64,000 nt of DNA from positions 168,765,716-168,829,715 of the forward strand of contig NC_133121.1 of the NCBI RefSeq assembly GCF_033568475.1, in the 5' to 3' direction. Source of the DNA: Henckelia pumila (Eukaryota; Streptophyta; Magnoliopsida; Lamiales; Gesneriaceae). Both the position numbers and the translations under genes were made by a program. Positions 58,290-64,000 of this stretch are shown here, piece by piece (within the stretch, counting starts at the first letter, position 1; every line of letters starts with the position of its first letter). The notes below the pieces were generated by a model. The model was not told the DNA's origin and made no database searches. It was given only the letters and a program-made list of their open reading frames with translations.

Positions 58290-59938
58290 GCTAAATGCAT
58301 TCAAGCCCCCTGTGAAAAATCAAATAGGCATATTACCCCCTAAAAGATTTTAATAAGCTGAATGGTCCTCCACCTTTTAAAATATTAGCGCATAACATCT
58401 CTGACTGTCATGTTGGTAACACACGCGCAGTAGTTGCAATTATTCATATTATTTTAACATTTTTATATAACATCTTTCATCATTACCTTTCAACTTGCAA
58501 ATATATTAATATTAATTTTTTATTTTGAAAACTAAATGATAGCCCTACCTTTCGAAATTTTAATTACAATCAAACAAGATGTTATTTAATTAATGTATAT
58601 TTTTAAATTATAATCAATTAATCAAATATGATTCGTAAAAATCAAATGTTATAATATAAAAAAATTGGTACAGATAATTAATGCACAATTTTAATTTAAT
58701 TAAAAAATATTATCTCTCTAATTTTGAAAAGTTAACATTCATTTAGTTAACCTTCCATTTATGAAAAGTTAAAATTCAATTAATTTAGTTTATTTTAAAC
58801 AAACATTTTAGAGTGTGTAAATTTATTTGATATTATTTTCACAATATATTAGTAACGTGATCAAAATAGAAAACGTCAATTTTAAAAATTTCCATTAAAT
58901 AATAAATTAATATCTTAAATAAAAAAATAAAAATGGGTACACATTAATTGTTTTTTGAAAATTATAATTTGCATAATTTTTTGCATTATTTTATTTCAAA
59001 CATTTGTGTTCCAATTTGCATCTTGTTTGACTAATTAAATAACTAAATAATATGCGTGGTTAATAAAATTATTATTACAAAGAAATTTTGGCCTTTTTAA
59101 AAATACATTTGTGTATCATTTTATTCGAAATGGGTCTATGCATTAATTTAATAATGTCATTATTTTATATTTTAAAATGATAAAATTTATATTTGATCAA
59201 TCTAATTTATTCATATATATATTTTTAATATTTTTAATATTTATTTTTAAAGTTGAAAAATTTAATTTCATATAATAATTTAAAGTAATTCAATCTTATT
59301 TTTATTAAGATCAGTTTATTCCTTAATGAAAAATTTTACAATTGACGTTCATTATTTGATTCAATCAGATCATATCACTAATATGTTGTAAAAAAAAATT
59401 AAATAATTTATTAGAATTTACAAATTTTAAGATGTTTGTTTAAAATAAAATAAAATAATTTAATTTTAAATTTTCGGAAACCGATCAATGTTAAACAAAT
59501 TGAATATTAACTTTTCAGAATTAGAGAATAATGATAATATCTTTTGATTAAATTAAAATTATGCATGCATTAATTATATGCATCATTTTTTATTATAATA
59601 TAGCGTTTTCCTTTACACATAACATTTATTATAATTAAAAATTTACATTAATTATTTGCATTTTGTTTCATTATAATAAATTTGCAAAGTTGAGAGTCAT
59701 CCGCCAGTTTTCAAAAGAAAATTTAATATTAATATATTTGTAGGTTAGAAGGGCAACTATGGAAAATGATGTATAAAATAATATGAACAATTGCAACTAT
59801 TGCGCGTGTATACCAATATGACAGCTAGGGGTGTTATGCGCAAATATTTTAAAAAGTGGAGGATCATTCAGCTTATTAAAATCTTTTAGGGGGTTATATG
59901 ATTATTCGATTTTTCACACGGGGCTTGGATGCATTTAG

Positions 59939-59940
<2 letters not shown>
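58288..59940. mobile_element. Long-armed AT-rich palindromic element II
   Basis: GGGCTAAATGCATTCAAGCCCC at the left pairs with GGGGCTTGGATGCATTTAGCC at the right, and the arms match inward for at least 250 bp, including CACACGCGCAGTAGTTGCAAT and CAAATATATTAATATTAA. Both sides are (AT)n, so the insertion targeted or duplicated an AT microsatellite. No coding capacity. Confidence 0.8.
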
Positions 59941-59980
<40 letters not shown>

Positions 59981-59985
<5 letters not shown>

Positions 59986-60952
59986 CATATATAATTAATT
60001 TAATTTGCGTGAATCTAATGTATGGAAATAATAATAACAATGTTAAGTGATAAGTAAAATATATGCACTTAATTGTTATATGATTTAGCTTGACTTTTAT
60101 TATGTATCGAGAGGTATTATGCGCATTTCGCTGTTGTTTTTGTGATATGCAAAAAGTGGACAAGATATATGAATTGCATGAAAAGATATGTGTTGAGGCT
60201 ACAAAGAAGGTTAAAAAAGAATTAAAACATGATTTTGGGAGCACAAAAGAATAGCCTAAGTACTAGAAGAGGCGTCTAAAGCGCCGAAAAACGAATTTTG
60301 TGGTGCACAGTGGCGCTTAGGCGCCTCAATGGAAGATGAGAGCCGCGAGCAGCGCCTCCTGGGAAGAAACAGAAGGAAAAAGAGTTTTTTCAACTCAAAA
60401 CACCGAACGTGTTAAGCTTTAATTGACTGGCTTCGAGACTTATAAAAGACATATTCTAACTTAGAGAGAGAGAGGGGGAATTAGATGCACACAACACAAA
60501 AATCAAATTTGAGAGCTGAACACAAGGGCGGATCCACATATAGTGGACCTCGGGTGGCACAAATTTTTTTTAAAATTTTATGTATATTAATTTTGGATTA
60601 ATTTGAAAGTAGTCCGGGTGCTTCAATTCAAAAGGTTAAACAATTATAGATTTTAAAATTTTAGTACGAATAATTTAAAAATTCTGGTTTCGCCATTGGC
60701 TAAAGGACACAAGAGAATATAAGGGCTTGAAGAAAGATCGATTGCGAAGATGAAGAATGCTGAATCTGGGGACAGAGACGCGGATTTGGCTTTGCTGTTC
60801 TTTCTCTTTTCTCTCTTCCTTTAAAGTTTGATGTCTAAACTCATAAACATGTCTTTTTTTTTTGTTTCTTTTTCATTATGAACTATTTGATTTTAGAGGA
60901 ATGAGTACATAGCTTAGTTGAGACGACTTCTATGACTTTTTGATTTATGTGA
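59981..60952. other. Spacer before the LINE
   Basis: No gene recognised. About 60250-60360 is locally GC-rich with repeats of GGCGC(C/T)TA (agaggcgtctaaagcgcc, tggcgcttaggcgcctc). A GA-rich run lies near 60460. Confidence 0.45.
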
Positions 60953-61430
60953 ATGTTGATGAAGGAGTTTAGACCGATTAGCCTGTGTAACGTTTGTTAC
61001 AAAATTGTTGAAAGGGCAATGACTAACAGGTTAAGGCCTTTGATGTCGCAGATTATTGATGAGACTCAGAGTGCTTTTGTTCCGGGTAGACTGATCACTG
61101 ACAATATTATACTTGGTTTTGAGAAAATCCATTGGATACGTACTAGGAAGACAGGCAAGCAGGGATATGTGGCTCTTAAATTAGATATGAGCAAGGCCTA
61201 CGACCGGGTGGAGTGGTCGTTCTTTGAGGCAGTTATGTATCAGATGGGATTTTGCGAGTTGTGGATTGAAAAAGTAATGAAATGTGTTAAGAGTGTGCAG
61301 TACTCTTTCTCTCTGAATTTTCAGTTGGTGGGTGATTTGAAACCAAGAAGGGGAATCCGCCAAGGGGACCCTTTACCTCCTTATCTGTTTACGTTGTGTG
61401 CTGAAGGTTTATCGTCGATGTTATCTATGT
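60953..61430 (+). pseudogene. L1-type LINE reverse transcriptase, first part (5'-truncated)
   Basis: It starts abruptly inside the RT domain: EFRPISLCNVCYKIVERAM, QSAFVPGRLITDN, LKLDMSKAYDRVEWSFFEAV, RRGIRQGDPLPPYLFTLCAEG. These are consecutive RT blocks of plant non-LTR elements. Endonuclease and ORF1 are absent, as expected of 5' truncation. The frame is open until a solo LTR interrupts it at 61436; it continues at 63050. Confidence 0.92.
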
Positions 61431-63049
61431 ATGTGTGTAGCGACCCAACCCGGATCCACTACCTAATCAGAGTTAAGAGCATAATTAAGCATGCATTAAA
61501 ATAAATCGCTGCGGAAGACTTAAATAAAAGCAGACTGGCAGAATACAACCGGTTAAACAAATTCGATTATACAACCCAATCGAATGAATGAGCCCAAAGG
61601 ACAAAACCTACAGCTAATCCTGCTGTCTACACTGGTCACTGGCTACTCCAAGCTCCTGGTGCTCAATCCTGCACCTACACCTGCCCCGTCGAATGGGGTG
61701 TCCAGATACACAGAAAAGACTGGACGTGAGCTCTAAGCTCAATACGAAAGCAATGATATATAAAATATATGCAACACATAAGTGTATTTAAAATGAGAGT
61801 AAAACAGTACTCAGAGGCGCCATGAATATACAGGGCAATATCGGGTAGCAAGTCCATGGTGCCGCTCCTATATTCACCTATCAACTATAGCGTCTACTCC
61901 AACGTCGTGGTCGCTCCTAGTGATAGCAAAACCAGGGGCTGAGTGTCCCCAGACACGAATCCGCAGGAAGTAACGCCTCACTGACAGAAACTGTCAATGA
62001 CTCACATCATACCAGATGCAGTCAACCGTAAAAACATACATGTGCTAAAGCCGTAAAACATGGTAAAACAAGTAGCACATACTCATGCAACACATACAAT
62101 ATATATCATGCTGGCTATCTCAGTCAGTACTTACGTACCTTATTACAGGTAGTCCTAGCAGTCCCACTCTAGGTTCCAAGCCTATCAACAACTCTACAAT
62201 GCAAATATCCATGCATCATTAATTAAGCTCTAAAAGCCTTAACTAAGCTATTGCATACTCCTAAATAATTTAAAGAGACCATAGCTATACCTGCGTCCGT
62301 CGTCAGCCCACTGATGGCGACTATCCCGCAACTAGGGGCACACCCCTGCTGCAGCTCCACAGCCTCGAGCACGGCTCCACTACACGAGCATGGCTCCGCT
62401 ACTATGTCAGACACTGTCTGACTATGCTAGAATATTTTCCCTACTCCAACTCTAAAATAAGAGTACCCAAGGCCCTAAAATAGAGCCACGTGGGCGAAGG
62501 AGAGGATTTCGGAATTTGCACGAATGAGGAGCTCGGACCTCATATTTATAGAACACGTTCGAATCGTCCGAACTAGCCTTCGGAGCGTCCGAACTGCTTT
62601 GGGCCGTCCGATCGTCTCATCGGATCGTCTGATCTCCGCCACGTGTCAATCCAATCGCATGCAACCATGCACCTGTCCCGAACACTGTTCAGATGGTCTG
62701 AACTGCCTCTTTGGATCGTCCGAAGTCACCCCTATGATGTCACCGATGACATAATATTTTGGGACAGCTGGCTGGGCTATAGTTCGGATCGTCCGAACCC
62801 ACTTCGGATCGTCCGAAGTCTTCAGAGCCTCCGAAGCCTGGCTCCGTCCATGTTTGGATCCTCCGAACTCAGGTTCGGAGCGTCCGAACCCTTCAAACCT
62901 TACCCACCATTTCCGAGTGTCCTGAATCCATTTATGGGCTTCATTAATCCATTTGGAATTTCCTTAATAATGTTTTACTTAATCTAAACATAATTACACG
63001 GTTAATTACACATTAATCGCTAATTTTGGATACGGGTCACTACAATGTG
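61431..63049 (-). mobile_element. Solo LTR (Ty3-type) inside the LINE, 5-bp target duplication ATGTG
   Basis: Body 61436-63044 (1609 bp), TGTAGCGACCC...GGGTCACTACA, flanked by perfect ATGTG at 61431-61435 and 63045-63049. No internal coding region exists, so it is the product of LTR-LTR recombination or a very short element. On - it starts TGTAGTGACCCG, resembling Ty3 LTR starts, which suggests - orientation. It contains a palindrome cluster (62560-62890). Confidence 0.85.
62560..62890. repeat. Cluster of TTCGGATCGTCCGAA-type palindromes in the solo LTR
   Basis: About ten imperfect copies of TTCGGA-(t/g)cg-TCCGAA, each nearly self-complementary, spaced 15-40 bp apart (for example at about 62780 and 62801). 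CG-rich against an AT-rich background. Confidence 0.85.
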
Positions 63050-64000
63050 CCTCAGGGTCGGTTACATGGAGTGAAGATTGCTACCAGTAGCCCAATCCTG
63101 ACTCATATATTTTTTTGCAGATGATAGTCTTCTATTTTTAAAGCTGCAGTAGAGGATTGCTCAACAATTGTGGAGTGTCTTAATGCCTATGCTAGTGCTT
63201 CGGGGCAGGTTATAAATTATGAGAAATCAGCCCTTTCGTTTTCTCCAAATACGAGCTAGACTATGGTTGATTTTATCAAGGAATCCCTCATTATTTCGGT
63301 TGTTCATAGAAATGAGGTTTATCCGGGGCTTCCAACGTTCTCTATGAGAAGCAAGAAAAATCAATTTGGTATTTAGCTGAGAGGGTTATTTCTCGTATTA
63401 AAGGTTGGGGTATTAATTTTTCTCGGTTGGGGGAAAGGATATTTTGATCAAGTCAGTTCTGCAGGCTATCCCTACTTATGCCATGTCATGTTTCCGAATT
63501 CCTAAGGTGACATGTACAACTATTGAAAAAGAATGTACTTATTTTTGGTGGGGAATGGAGAGTGGAAATAAGAGAATGCACTGGAAAACATGGGATTTTC
63601 TATGTGAACCAAAATGTAATGGTGGGCTTGGATTCAGAAAATTAGAGATTTTTAATAAGGTTTTGATGGTAAAGCAACTTTGGCGTATAATTCAGAATAC
63701 TTTTTCATTAGTGGCAAGGGTTCTTAAAGCTCGCACTTTCAAGCACGTGGAAGTCATGGTATCTCCTTTGGGATGCAATCCTTCATTTATTTGGCCGTCT
63801 CTTATATGGAGTAGAAGCCTATTGGAGCAAGGGCTATGTTGGCGTATTGGAGGTGGAAAGTCTATTAATCTTTTCCGAGAGCGATGGATTCCTTCCAGAC
63901 CGTGTAAGTTCAAGCCTTGTGAAATTCAACTGCCAGAGGATACCGAGGTAAGCTCTTTGATTATTAATGCGATGATCAGAAATGTGTGTTTACCTTATGT
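63050..64000 (+). pseudogene. L1-type LINE, second part (RT active site and C-terminal region)
   Basis: It continues the LINE after the solo LTR. IFFADDSLLFL (about 63108-63140) is the RT catalytic box; frameshifts follow. Later segments show AYASASGQVINYEKSALSFS, RVISRIKGWGINFSRLGERI, KQLWRIIQNTFSLVARVLKA and LCWRIGGGKSINLFRERWIP, the usual order towards the zf-RVT region. The right edge of the window cuts it. Confidence 0.9.

Overview
This is a nuclear segment of a flowering plant, most likely a eudicot. The evidence is two intact plant-type genes, densely nested LTR retrotransposons using an initiator tRNA-Met primer site, a plant L1-type LINE, MULE, hAT-like and Harbinger-like DNA elements, AT-rich spacers and an integrated plant pararetrovirus. 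The species cannot be named from the sequence alone. Only two ordinary host genes are visible: an IRX15-like DUF579 gene (27025-27960, +) and an F-box gene very like SKIP15 (53097-54254, +). Both are intron-free in their coding part and intact. Nearly everything else is mobile or viral DNA.

Layout. 1-5018: the 3' part of a Ty3/gypsy chromovirus-type element (RT, RNase H, integrase, chromodomain-like tail) and its 3' LTR. It lies inside the polymerase gene of an endogenous caulimovirid. 5019-12360: that caulimovirid, circularly permuted relative to its primer site: Pol (protease end, RT, RNase H), a hairpin repeat spacer, a transactivator-like gene, promoter and leader, primer site, two small unknown ORFs, a 30K-type movement protein, a small coiled-coil virion-associated-like ORF and a capsid protein with a zinc knuckle. 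It carries in-frame stops (mostly TGA) and a frameshift, so this copy is dead as written. 12360-15635: non-coding DNA with two related TIR elements, microsatellites and duplications. About 15636-25458: a composite Mutator-like element. A MULE transposase pseudogene on + faces a ULP1/C48 protease gene on -, and the two converge on a 2.6-kb inverted repeat made of a 141-bp minisatellite.

25459-30830: the IRX15-like gene, then a Harbinger-like MITE, a hairpin element and a CACTA-like remnant. 30831-51062: a three-level nest. A SIRE-like copia gag is split by a copia element (31397-49765, - strand), which is itself split by a second related copia (37451-46868, - strand) with a perfect 5-bp target duplication. 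51063-52500: an LTR-like fragment, the RNase H tail of a LINE and a 59-bp duplication. 53097-54254: the SKIP15-like gene. 56048-59940: a hAT-like MITE and two long-armed AT-rich palindromic elements. 60953-64000: a 5'-truncated LINE interrupted by a 1.6-kb solo LTR with a perfect 5-bp duplication.

How it fits together. The nests give a relative order of insertion: caulimovirid before Ty3; SIRE-like gag before outer copia before inner copia; LINE before solo LTR. Two themes recur. Many decayed frames carry TGA where Trp or Arg is expected, as cytosine deamination would give. Short GC-rich palindromes are clustered in or near the LTRs of three different retrotransposon families. The parts most worth study are the caulimovirid, whose ORF order does not match a genus I can name with confidence, and the MULE/ULP1 composite with its inverted minisatellite core.
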